Origin: Dasania sp051277005
GTDB lineage: Bacteria; Pseudomonadota; Gammaproteobacteria; Pseudomonadales; Dasaniaceae
Length of the DNA stretch: 21,228 nt
Direction: 5' to 3'
Assembly (NCBI GenBank): GCA_051277005.1
Contig: JBNMPS010000032.1
Coordinates: 1-21,228 of the forward strand
Below the pieces are notes generated by a model. It was not told where the DNA came from and did not search any database. It saw nothing but the letters and a program-made list of their open reading frames with translations. Numbering within the stretch: position 1 is the first letter of the stretch; the number at the start of each line of letters is the position of its first letter. The position numbers were made by a program, and so were the translations under genes. This document shows positions 13,884-21,228 of the stretch, piece by piece.

Positions 13884-15131
13884 TTATTTTTTTCTCTTTG
13901 AGGTAACTTTGTTGCGCACAATTTTAGTTTGGCTAACTTTGTTGGAGCGCTGCTTACGGCTGTTGCTGGCCACTTTCTCGACTAAGGCGTCGCGCTTGCC
14001 CACTTCATACTCGGGCAGGTGAATGCGCTTAATCGTGCTGCCAATGAGTTTCTCGATATTGTGGAGTGAGCGTTCTTCTTCTCGACTAATAAATGAGATG
14101 GCTTGGCCTTTGTTGCCCGCACGCCCTGTACGGCCAATACGATGTACGTAGTCTTCGGCTAGGTACGGCAGGTTGAAGTTTACGACTTGCTCCAAACCTT
14201 GAATATCTAAGCCGCGAGCGGCTACTTCTGTGGCAACCAACACTTGAATTTTTGCGGATTTAAAATCAGCGAGGGCTCGGCGGCGAGCGCCTTGGCTTTT
14301 ATCACTGTGGCAGAGTGCGGCCTTTATTTTATCGATTTTAAGCGCTTTCATCAGCGCATCGGCCTGGGCTTTGGTGCTGGTAAAGACCAATACTTGAAAC
14401 CAGCTGTGCTTTTCGATAAGCGATATCAATAGCTCTGCTTTACGGCGTTCTTCTACGGGGTAGGCTACGTGGCTGACGGTATCGGCTGTGGCATTTTGCT
14501 TGGCGACGCTAACGATTTGATGTTTGTTGAGCAGTTTGTGGGCCAGCTCTTTTACCGCTTGTGACATGGTGGCGGAGAACAATAAAGTTTGGCATTTTTT
14601 ATGGGTTTTTTGCAGTAGATCTGTCACGTCAGCGACAAAACCCATATCCAGCATACGGTCGGCTTCATCCAATACCACAAACTCGACCTTGGCGAGATTC
14701 ACGGTGCATTGCACGATATGTTCAAGTAAGCGGCCTGGGGTGGCAATGAGTATATCAACACCGGCGTTAAGTTTTTTCTCTTGGCCGCTGCTTTTAACGC
14801 CCCCAAAAATGGCGGTTACGGTTATTGGCGTAAACTGAGCATAGCCTTTGATGGTGTTGGCGAGTTGTTCGGCCAGCTCACGGGTTGGGGTAAGAATTAG
14901 CGCGCGAGGGCTGTTGGCGACGGTGTTTTTGGGGCGATCGAGCATTTGTTGCAGAATGGGTAGTGAGAAAGCGGCTGTTTTACCGGTCCCTGTTTGGGCG
15001 TTAGCAAGCACGTCTTGACCGCGTCTCGCAGGGGTAATGCCCTGCTGCTGAATGGGGGTCATGTCTTTATAGCCACAGCTATCTAGAGCTTTTTGGAGAT
15101 CGGGTGCCAGGCCTAAAGAGGTAAAACGCAT
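13884..15131 (-). CDS. rhlE: DEAD-box RNA helicase, RhlE type
   Basis: This is a 415-residue ATP-dependent RNA helicase with all motifs in order: Q motif TPIQQQGI (25-32), motif I AQTGTGKT (45-52), PTRELAEQ, TPGRLLEHI, motif II DEAD (155-158), SAT (186-188), ATEVAARGLDI and HRIGRTGRAG. The short, basic C-terminal tail (about 380-415, rich in Lys, Arg and Ser) is typical of RhlE, which acts in ribosome assembly and with the RNA degradosome. AAGGA lies 6 to 7 bases before ATG 15131. It is a single-gene unit, with recQ about 100 bases upstream on the same strand; the hairpin at 13845-13867 is its likely end. No lesion is seen. Confidence 0.92.
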   Translation of the reverse strand: MRFTSLGLAPDLQKALDSCGYKDMTPIQQQGITPARRGQDVLANAQTGTGKTAAFSLPILQQMLDRPKNTVANSPRALILTPTRELAEQLANTIKGYAQFTPITVTAIFGGVKSSGQEKKLNAGVDILIATPGRLLEHIVQCTVNLAKVEFVVLDEADRMLDMGFVADVTDLLQKTHKKCQTLLFSATMSQAVKELAHKLLNKHQIVSVAKQNATADTVSHVAYPVEERRKAELLISLIEKHSWFQVLVFTSTKAQADALMKALKIDKIKAALCHSDKSQGARRRALADFKSAKIQVLVATEVAARGLDIQGLEQVVNFNLPYLAEDYVHRIGRTGRAGNKGQAISFISREEERSLHNIEKLIGSTIKRIHLPEYEVGKRDALVEKVASNSRKQRSNKVSQTKIVRNKVTSKRKK

Positions 15132-15230
15132 GCTGTGTCCTTTGAATGAGGTGCGAGCTGACGGATGACTGTCAACGAGGAGCGCGATTATAGAGTGTTT
15201 AGGCCGCTACTGTTAGATTGATTGGCTATA

Positions 15231-17222
15231 TTATGGTGTTAGCGAATAGAGCTCGCTAACTAATTCGCGGACGTTAGCAAAGGGATGCGCTTCTAGCTGC
15301 CCCCAGCCATTCATCTGGCGTGCTTTTACTTGGGTATTTAAGGGCGAGGTCATACCATTTAAGAACCTCGTAAGGGCAGCGGCAGAGGGCATAGTCTTGC
15401 AGATGCTAATAAATGGATCGCACCAGTTTTTGAGTGTGTCAGGGGTGATTTCAGGCAAGTCAGCGGCTACGGGTAATGTCGTAATATTGCCACGGCAAAC
15501 TGAGCAGTGACCACATTGTACCGGTGCATTGTGGTCAGCAAAATAGTGGGAAAGGTCGTGACTTAGGCAATGTTTGTTCTCAAAAAAGGCAATCATATTA
15601 TTGATACGTTCAATTTCACTGCTTTCTTTTTGTTTGAATAAGTTGAACAGCTTGGTGGCTTGTTCTTGAGTGTTGTAGTGAGTATTGACGACGCGATATA
15701 CCTCGGTCATTTGTTTGCTTTCTAATTCTATCCAGCCTTTTTCGCTTAGGTAATCGATAGCGGTGACCGCCCGTTTTCTTTCTGCTTGATGGTTATCCCA
15801 AAGGGCATCAAAGTCGACGGTATGCCAGGTTCTTGCTTTGGGAGAACACGTAAAAATGGTTTCAATAAACTGCTGTCGCTCGCCTTGAAAGTGGGCGGCT
15901 ATTTGCTGTGGTGTTTGATGGCACTTAAAACGGTAATCGGCGAAGTAACTGTATTGCGGTTCAATAATGTTGTGCAGCTCGAGGTAGACCATTAACGTTT
16001 TTAACGGTAGTACGCGAATATTGCTATCTTTCGATAAGCGATGCAACATCACTTCCCATTGCTCTGGCTGGTTTTTTATTTCGTCTAAAATAAAGGCGAT
16101 GGCTTCAAAATCAGGCGTGTCACCGTAAACAAAGTTCTCTAGGGTATTTAACCCCGCTTTATTGGCAATAACGGTGCAATGAGATAGTTTGCCGTCGCGG
16201 CCAGCGCGCCCAATTTCCTGGCTGTAGTTTTCTATCGACTTGGGTAGGTCGTAGTGAATAACGTTACGAATATTAGCTTTATCTATGCCCATGCCAAAGG
16301 CAATGGTGGCCACGATACAGTTAACGTCACCCTGCATAAACGATTGTTGAATCGCTTGGCGGCGCTCACTGTCCATACCGGCATGATAAGCCTGTGCAAA
16401 ATTTCGGCCGTTTTTTTGATGGCTACTGGCATGTTGATTAAGATGCTTTGCCACAAACTCGGCTGTTTGTTGAAGGGTGACATAAACAATGCTGGGTTGT
16501 CGTTGAGACTGTTGTGAATGGGACGGATGAGATTGAGTGCCTAATAGCGGGTAGAGCGTATTGAGTTTTTCTTGATCGGTGGCGGCGGTAATCGTTAAAT
16601 CTAAATTGGGGCGATAAAACCCTGTGATAATTATATCGGTTTTAGCAATGCCAAATTTACTGCCCATGTCTTCAATAACCGGCGGTGTTGCTGTAGCGGT
16701 GAGCAACAGCACTTGTGGAATATTGAGTGCTTTACAGTAGTGGGGGAGCTTTAGGTAGTCTGGGCGAAAGTTATGCCCCCATTCTGAAATGCAATGCGCC
16801 TCATCAACCACCAACAGTGAGATAGGGACTTGTGCAATAAAATGCCGAAAGCGTTCATTCTTCAGTCGCTCAACCGAAATCATTAAAATCTTGATATCCC
16901 CGGTTCTTACGCCTTGCATCACTTGTTGGCTTTTGTCCCAGCTTTGGCTGGAATCGATGGAGGCCGCAGGGATGTTTTTTGAGCGTAAAAAATCGATTTG
17001 ATCTTTCATTAAGGCCAAAAGGGGTGAAATTACCAAGGTGAGATGGGGCAAGATTACCGCCGGTAATTGGTAGCACAGGGATTTACCTGAGCCGGTGGGA
17101 AATATAGCGGCGGATGAGCGGCCTTGTAGCACTCGGCTAATAACGTCTTCTTGGCCGGTACGTAGGCTATCAAAGCCAAAGGTCTCTTTGAGTGTTTGCT
17201 GGTACGAACTGGGTTGCGGCAT
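15231..17222 (-). CDS. RecQ-family ATP-dependent DNA helicase, atypical
   Basis: This is a 663-residue superfamily 2 DNA helicase. Motifs are motif 0 LRTGQEDVI (20-28), Walker A TGSGKS (43-48), ISPLLALMKDQ, DEAH (140-143), TATATPPV, ATIAFGMGIDK (305-315) and EIGRAGRDG (336-344). It should unwind DNA 3' to 5' in repair or recombination. The four zinc-binding cysteines C552, C570, C573 and C576 lie about 210 residues past motif VI, after a winged-helix-like part. In E. coli RecQ the zinc site follows the helicase core directly. No HRDC domain is recognised. A low-complexity insert rich in Ser, Gln and His sits at 229-243. It therefore looks like a paralogue of the standard RecQ. No clear ribosome site precedes ATG 17222, and it lies about 100 bases upstream of rhlE. 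Confidence 0.88.
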   Translation of the reverse strand: MPQPSSYQQTLKETFGFDSLRTGQEDVISRVLQGRSSAAIFPTGSGKSLCYQLPAVILPHLTLVISPLLALMKDQIDFLRSKNIPAASIDSSQSWDKSQQVMQGVRTGDIKILMISVERLKNERFRHFIAQVPISLLVVDEAHCISEWGHNFRPDYLKLPHYCKALNIPQVLLLTATATPPVIEDMGSKFGIAKTDIIITGFYRPNLDLTITAATDQEKLNTLYPLLGTQSHPSHSQQSQRQPSIVYVTLQQTAEFVAKHLNQHASSHQKNGRNFAQAYHAGMDSERRQAIQQSFMQGDVNCIVATIAFGMGIDKANIRNVIHYDLPKSIENYSQEIGRAGRDGKLSHCTVIANKAGLNTLENFVYGDTPDFEAIAFILDEIKNQPEQWEVMLHRLSKDSNIRVLPLKTLMVYLELHNIIEPQYSYFADYRFKCHQTPQQIAAHFQGERQQFIETIFTCSPKARTWHTVDFDALWDNHQAERKRAVTAIDYLSEKGWIELESKQMTEVYRVVNTHYNTQEQATKLFNLFKQKESSEIERINNMIAFFENKHCLSHDLSHYFADHNAPVQCGHCSVCRGNITTLPVAADLPEITPDTLKNWCDPFISICKTMPSAAALTRFLNGMTSPLNTQVKARQMNGWGQLEAHPFANVRELVSELYSLTP

Positions 17223-17512
17223 AGAGGTCTATTTTAGTGATGGCAATGTTGCTCATCATAACTTAATGGGGCTCGTTATTTGAATTTTTGTTGTGCCTGA
17301 ATAGAAGGTAAAGATTATTGAAGCGAGGGTCAAAGACCCGTGCTTAGGTTTCACCTCTAACGCTATGCTGATGGTTTGTAGCTTTTGACAAGTGGTTTAC
17401 TAATGGGTGTTACTGTTCTCTGGGTTATACAGTCCGGCTTTTGTTATCATTGCCGAATAATCGTCTAATCAGCACTTGCTGTTAGCCATTCATTGTTACT
17501 AAGAGTCTCCTA

Positions 17513-18061
17513 TTGTCAGCTTTTGAGTTAAGTCTAATTGCCCTAGTTCTATTGGTCGGTACTTCAATTATTTGGAGTACCGTTATGGTCGGCATATCGC
17601 CGATGCCTAGCTCCAAAAAAGCGCGGCAGGCCATGATGCATTTGGTCGAAACGGCCGGAGCTGGTACAGAGTCAGGGCCTATCGTCGATCTGGGGAGTGG
17701 TTGGGGTAGTTTAATTATTCGCTTGGCGGTGAAATACCCTAGCCGACAGGTTGTTGGCTATGAACTGTCTATCATGCCGTGGTTTGTGGCGATGCTAGTC
17801 AGTAAGTTATTGGGCCTTAAAAATCTGACGGTGTATCGACAGGATTTTTTAAAGGCAGACTTGTCAGCGGCTTCAGTTATTGTTTGTTATTTATTTCCTG
17901 CCGGTATGGCAGCTCTTGATGCTAAGTTGGCTGAGCAAAAAACGACGATTCGCTATCTCATCAGTAATAACTTTGCGCTGCCTTCCTTAAGCGCGGAGAA
18001 AACGCTTAACTTGGATGATTTTTATCAATCACCTATTTATTGTTACCGGATTAATGGATGA
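17513..18061 (+). CDS. membrane-anchored class I SAM-dependent methyltransferase
   Basis: This is a 182-residue protein with one N-terminal membrane segment (about 5-26, LSLIALVLLVGTSIIWSTVMVG) followed by a compact Rossmann-type methyltransferase. Motif I is VDLGSGWGSL (58-67), and the acidic residue after strand 2 is E84 in GYELS, expected to bind the SAM ribose. The rest of the fold is short: the strand block ASVIVCYLFPAGM stands for motif IV. The substrate is unknown; a membrane lipid, a quinone or a membrane protein is possible. I use TTG 17513, since no ATG or GTG near it keeps the membrane segment; AAGAG lies about 8 bases upstream. A perfect TTGACA at 17385 has no good -10 partner. 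It stands alone between divergent recQ and the FHA gene. Confidence 0.75.
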   Translation: MSAFELSLIALVLLVGTSIIWSTVMVGISPMPSSKKARQAMMHLVETAGAGTESGPIVDLGSGWGSLIIRLAVKYPSRQVVGYELSIMPWFVAMLVSKLLGLKNLTVYRQDFLKADLSAASVIVCYLFPAGMAALDAKLAEQKTTIRYLISNNFALPSLSAEKTLNLDDFYQSPIYCYRING

Positions 18062-18221
18062 TAATGATAAGGGGGTAGCTTTTTAATCAAGATGCTGGAG
18101 TTCTGAAATCCCCACTCAAAGCGCGGGTAAATACCATTAAGCATATTAAAGAGTGAATACCTGTTTTAAAGGGGCTTCAAATCACGTCTCTTGGCTCTTA
18201 TCAGCTTTAACGCTGTATCAA

Positions 18222-18572
18222 TTATTTTAAAATGATAGCGGTTTGCTCTAGTGATACAGGGTCGGCATCGATTAATTTAAATTCATTCCATCCAAAACGT
18301 ATGACATCGTTATCACTTAGTTGCTGTTTATTTTTTATCTCGGTGTCATTCACGAAGGTGCCATTTTTACTGTTTAAGTCTTCGACATAAATATCAACAG
18401 AGCCTAAAATGTATTTACTCGGTTCGAGTGTGATAAGTGCATGCTGGCTGCTGATGGCGGCATCATTTATTTGAATGTCACTATCGGGGTGTCTACCAAT
18501 GGTCACTTTGGTGTTGGTGATTTGAAATTTATTAACTACGACATCATCGACGAGCTGAGCCAGAATAGTCAT
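18222..18572 (-). CDS. FHA domain protein
   Basis: This is a 116-residue single FHA domain that should bind phosphothreonine peptides. The key residues are present: G26-R27 in TIGRHPDSDI, S42-x-H44 in ISSQHALI and N70-G71-T72 in NSKNGTFV. The end SLEQTAII contains a Thr that could itself be a kinase target. AGGGA lies 6 to 7 bases before ATG 18572. It follows the Ser/Thr kinase gene by 67 bases on the same strand, so the two are likely one operon and the FHA protein a partner or substrate of that kinase. No PP2C phosphatase gene is next to them. No membrane segment is seen. Confidence 0.88.
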   Translation of the reverse strand: MTILAQLVDDVVVNKFQITNTKVTIGRHPDSDIQINDAAISSQHALITLEPSKYILGSVDIYVEDLNSKNGTFVNDTEIKNKQQLSDNDVIRFGWNEFKLIDADPVSLEQTAIILK

Positions 18573-18639
18573 TTGAAATCCCTGTGAATGATAGAAAGTT
18601 TATATTATAAAAAGCTTAATGATTAAGTTGGTGTTGTTA

Positions 18640-20226
18640 TTAATCACGAATACCAAAATCTTTTCTTAACGCATTGCGCAGCGCTGTGGCCATGGCTGCA
18701 GCATTTTCATAGCGCTTATCGGCATCTTTTGCCATCGCCTTATTAATAATGCGAGTGGCGCTTGCAGGAAGCTCTTTACGTATCTCACGTGCATTTGTAA
18801 ATTTTTCATTAACGATCTTATAAGCAAGGTCCGCAATACTTTCGCCATTATAAGGCGGCTGGCCGGTTAAAAGCTGATACAAACTCGCCCCAAGGCTATA
18901 GATGTCAGAGGCCGGGGTGGCCTTATGGCCTTTCAGCTGCTCTGGTGACATATAGATAGGGCTGCCCAAAATGCTGCCGGTTTTGGTTCGAGAATTATCG
19001 ACAATACGTGCAAGCCCAAAATCGGCAACTTTGACCTGTTGGTTTTCGGGATTATAAAGCAGATTGCCCGGTTTAATATCACGGTGCACAATATGTAGGT
19101 GGTGTGCGTAATCTAACGCATCCGCTACTTGAGCGACGAGTTGAAATACAAGGGGTATTGTTAATAGATTCTCGGTGGTTATATGTTCGCGAAGGGTTTC
19201 GCCGGCAATATAATCCATGGCTATAAATGATAAATCGGGTTCTTCGCCGACATCAAATATAGTGACAATGTTAGGGTGTGTTAGTCGACCGGCAGCCTCG
19301 GCCTCACGAAAAAATCGCTGTTTAACTTCTTCTAAGTCGGCCTCTTCAAAAGCGTTGTAATTGAGGGTTTTAATGGCAACTTGTCGTGATATTTTAGGGT
19401 CGATACCGAGATAGACTATACCCATAGCGCCGCGGCCCAGCTCCCTTTGAATTTGATAGCGGCCCAATACAGTTTGCGCTTTATTGGCGACACCCACTGC
19501 CATAGTTTGTGTTGCTTCCATACTATTAATGGTTGGTATGGCTATCTCACTTAAAGAGGCGTTTGCTTTTACCGTCACATCTTTATATTTGGGGGCAAAT
19601 CCCGCTATCCAGCGGTAGGTAGCCTGTGCCTTTTGGTAAGAGCTTTTTTGTTCATGTTGCTGTGCCAATTCGTAGCCTAGTTTTGCCAGCGCTATAGAGG
19701 GTTCGCATTGGTTTAAATAACGATGTGCTTGCTCAAGCTGGCCCTGTTGCAGCTTATGGGATGATAGCTCCATGTAGGCTTGATCTCGTTGGGCTAAAAT
19801 ATGACGCCAGGCTCTACAGCGTGAAGCCCACAGAATAATGACTGGGGATGCAAAAATAAGATATTGAATTAATAGCCCCTGGGGTAAATGCAACTCCAAT
19901 CGCAGTTGAGCAATAAGTTGTAACGCTGCGAGGGCGGCTATCAATAATAGGCTCGCAAGAGTGGCAGTTACAGCCCGTAGCCGTGGCAGCAAAAATAGCA
20001 CAACGGATAGAGTCATTACCCAAGGCATTATGATGAGTAATGGGTACCAGTTATGGCGTTGCCAGTGGGCCGGATTGGAGAGGGCACTCTCACCGCCGGT
20101 TAGTGATAACAGTTGCTGATCAAGCAGCATGAACTCTGGCGGTAAAGGGGAATAAAATATAAAGCCTAATGCCACTAACAACACCGCTATCTGGATACTG
20201 AATAAGATAGAAAAAAGATGTTTCAT
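18640..20226 (-). CDS. membrane Ser/Thr protein kinase (Hanks type) without CHASE2
   Basis: This is a 528-residue protein. The N terminus has four likely membrane segments (about 6-26, 61-81, 85-105 and 117-135) with only ~35 residues outside between the first two. Residues 145-220 are helical and TPR-like (KLQQGQLEQAHRYLNQC, YQKAQATYRWIAGF). The kinase domain runs from about 255 to 520: G-loop LGRGAMGIVYLG (263-274), K286 in VAIK, HRD at 381-383, DFG at 402-404, activation-loop T414 and T416, and SPEQ at 427-430. All catalytic residues are present, so it should be active. Related marine kinases that I know carry a large periplasmic CHASE2 sensor where this one has a short loop. The kinase gene is first, with the FHA gene behind it. 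The ribosome site is weak. Confidence 0.92.
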   Translation of the reverse strand: MKHLFSILFSIQIAVLLVALGFIFYSPLPPEFMLLDQQLLSLTGGESALSNPAHWQRHNWYPLLIIMPWVMTLSVVLFLLPRLRAVTATLASLLLIAALAALQLIAQLRLELHLPQGLLIQYLIFASPVIILWASRCRAWRHILAQRDQAYMELSSHKLQQGQLEQAHRYLNQCEPSIALAKLGYELAQQHEQKSSYQKAQATYRWIAGFAPKYKDVTVKANASLSEIAIPTINSMEATQTMAVGVANKAQTVLGRYQIQRELGRGAMGIVYLGIDPKISRQVAIKTLNYNAFEEADLEEVKQRFFREAEAAGRLTHPNIVTIFDVGEEPDLSFIAMDYIAGETLREHITTENLLTIPLVFQLVAQVADALDYAHHLHIVHRDIKPGNLLYNPENQQVKVADFGLARIVDNSRTKTGSILGSPIYMSPEQLKGHKATPASDIYSLGASLYQLLTGQPPYNGESIADLAYKIVNEKFTNAREIRKELPASATRIINKAMAKDADKRYENAAAMATALRNALRKDFGIRD

Positions 20227-20461
20227 AAATGGCTGTTGATAACCTTATTATAATGGTTACCAGAGCATACTATAGATAACTTCGTTGTAGCTAATGATTG
20301 AACTATGATTTTTTAAGTGTGAACTGCTGCACAAATAGATAGTGCTAATATTAATTAAAGGGGGGCGAATGGCGCTTATTTGCGAAGTAAAAAACTGCTT
20401 TGGGTGTGAAAAAATTGAATCAATGGGGCCCAGAAAAGTCTCTAAAAGACAAAAAATAAGT
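20227..20461. other. AT-rich gap between kinase start and PEP-CTERM terminator
   Basis: I see no gene here. TATAAT occurs on the minus strand about 20 to 30 bases before the kinase ATG, but no good -35 stands at the right distance. An open minus-strand frame across the gap runs out of the terminator and looks non-coding. Confidence 0.4.
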
Positions 20462-20491
20462 AAAAAAGCCCCGAACAAGTCGGGGCTTTTT
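20462..20491 (-). terminator. Rho-independent terminator of the PEP-CTERM gene
   Basis: AGCCCCGA and TCGGGGCT form a perfect 8-bp GC-rich stem with a 5-base loop, extended by A and T runs on both sides. On the minus strand it lies about 20 bases past the stop at 20512 and ends in TTTTTT. The flanking runs would allow it to work in both directions. Confidence 0.92.
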
Positions 20492-20511
20492 AGCAATGAT
20501 AAATCTCTGGG

Positions 20512-20988
20512 TTAAGCAGAACGCTTTTTACGCGCAAAACCTAAACCAGCAAGGCCAAGACCAAGAAGTGCCAAGCTAGATGGTTCTGAAGCTTCAATTA
20601 CATCGATATTGAAAGACGTGCTACCATCCCAGTAGTCATTAAGCTCGGCAGTGCTACCAGCAATGCTAGTAACGCCATCAGTTAAACCACTAACCGTCAA
20701 GGTGAACCAAGCATCGAAAGAGCGATTCATAATGGGAAAGTAAACATCCAGGTCTGAAGGCGCTTGAGTGGTGCCGTGTAAAACACCATCCCATGAGTAT
20801 AAAGTACCGCCAATTGTCAAGCCGGTAGTCTCTCCTAAGGGATTTGCCGCGTTTCCATGGTAGGTCTGACCAAAGAAAGTAACGTCACCGTTAGTTTCTG
20901 CAGTATAACCAACACCTACAAGGTGGGCGTTAGCGGCAGTAGGAACTACAAGCGCAGCGGCTAATAAAGTTTTCTTTAAAATATTCAT
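20512..20988 (-). CDS. PEP-CTERM sorting domain protein
   Basis: This is a 158-residue exported protein. A signal peptide covers about 1-21 (MNILKKTLLAAALVVPTAAN, cut after ANA). The mature part is acidic and rich in Thr, Gly and Asp, with no motif I recognise. The C terminus is a PEP-CTERM tail: EPSS (135-138), membrane segment LALLGLGLAGLGF (139-151) and RKKR (153-156). The residue before EP is Ser, so the core reads SEP instead of PEP. Such proteins are cut and sorted by exosortase at the inner membrane and released to the surface or matrix, usually alongside exopolysaccharide. No exosortase gene is in the window. GGAA lies 8 bases before ATG 20988, with a sigma-54-like promoter upstream and a strong terminator downstream, so it is a complete single-gene unit. 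Confidence 0.9.
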   Translation of the reverse strand: MNILKKTLLAAALVVPTAANAHLVGVGYTAETNGDVTFFGQTYHGNAANPLGETTGLTIGGTLYSWDGVLHGTTQAPSDLDVYFPIMNRSFDAWFTLTVSGLTDGVTSIAGSTAELNDYWDGSTSFNIDVIEASEPSSLALLGLGLAGLGFARKKRSA

Positions 20989-21090
20989 TTATTTTTCCAA
21001 GTACATTAATAAAGTCTTTACTTCAATATTCCGGTAGATATGTTCTGCTCTGCCGATAAACCAAAGGATAATGATAGCTCTCAGGAATTA

Positions 21091-21106
21091 AGCAAAAAAC
21101 AGGCCA
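21091..21106 (-). promoter_or_regulatory. sigma-54 (-24/-12) promoter of the PEP-CTERM gene
   Basis: On the minus strand the bases read TGGCCTGTTTTTTGCT. Against the consensus TGGCACG-N4-TTGCW only two positions differ (A and C of GCAC), and the GG and GC pairs have the exact spacing. Transcription would begin near 21080, leaving a leader of about 90 bases to ATG 20988. RpoN with the PrsK/PrsR pair is known to drive PEP-CTERM genes in other bacteria, which fits. Confidence 0.65.
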
Positions 21107-21228
21107 GAATCAGTAAGCTATTGTTTATATCATGTTGTTTTTAGTAAGGCCTAGCGGAATGGATTGTTAGTGTAAATAAATCCGACAGCCCGCTTATAGG
21201 GTAAGAAAGCGTTATATTCTGGACGAAT

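Noticed and set aside
17385..17417. Promoter with perfect TTGACA before the methyltransferase
   Set aside because: No acceptable -10 hexamer lies 16-18 bases downstream; the best candidate, TACTGT, matches only three bases at 20 bp.
20257..20496. Minus-strand open frame of 79 codons
   Set aside because: It begins inside the terminator of the PEP-CTERM gene, has odd composition and no ribosome site.

Overview
The window looks like chromosomal DNA of a marine-type gammaproteobacterium. It carries several genes typical of that class (ybiT, elaA, yajD and yehS homologues, small DUF2986- and DUF2956-like proteins), RhlE and RecQ helicases, a PEP-CTERM exported protein and remnants of a TonB-dependent receptor. 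A Cellvibrionales- or Alteromonadales-like host is my inference; no rRNA or other taxonomic marker is present. I see no tRNA, rRNA, CRISPR array, intact insertion sequence or prophage.

Layout. The left edge (3-773) is the 3' half of a FAD-dependent dehydrogenase. A gene-poor stretch with an orphan intrinsic terminator follows. Then comes a scrambled reading frame (1109-3316) that joins a signal-peptide-like start, an in-frame amber codon, a histidine-kinase ATPase domain, a receiver domain and the C-terminal barrel of a TonB-dependent receptor. Next are a small zinc-ribbon protein (minus), an ABC-F ATPase of the YbiT type with a good sigma-70 promoter, a 36-residue lysine-rich protein, a 57-bp inverted repeat, a 13-bp tandem repeat, elaA, a doubtful small frame, yajD and a DksA/TraR zinc-finger protein. 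From 8.1 to 9.9 kb lie three poorly characterised plus-strand genes, one with a C-terminal membrane anchor and one with a signal peptide.

From 9.9 to 11.4 kb there is decayed DNA. It contains a possible broken small frame, a structured leader and an ACR3-type arsenite permease gene carrying both an amber codon at an expected tryptophan and a frameshift. The right part is denser: yehS and a DUF2986 gene (minus), a 14-bp tandem repeat, a divergent HflX-like GTPase, rhlE, a RecQ-family helicase with an unusual zinc-site position, a membrane-anchored methyltransferase, an FHA protein paired with a membrane Ser/Thr kinase, and a PEP-CTERM protein with a strong terminator and a sigma-54-like promoter.

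Functional themes. Most genes are single-gene housekeeping or accessory units. The clearest pair is the Ser/Thr kinase with its downstream FHA protein (18222-20226), which probably form one signalling operon. HflX, ABC-F and RhlE all act on ribosomes or RNA but are not one operon. At least two genes are broken (the kinase/receptor chimera and ACR3), so this chromosome appears to be losing sensor, receptor and arsenic-efflux functions here. I did not find a convincing wholly new multi-gene system. The best leads are the chimera, the sigma-54 control of the PEP-CTERM gene, the CHASE2-less kinase with FHA partner, the divergent HflX and several unexplained repeats.
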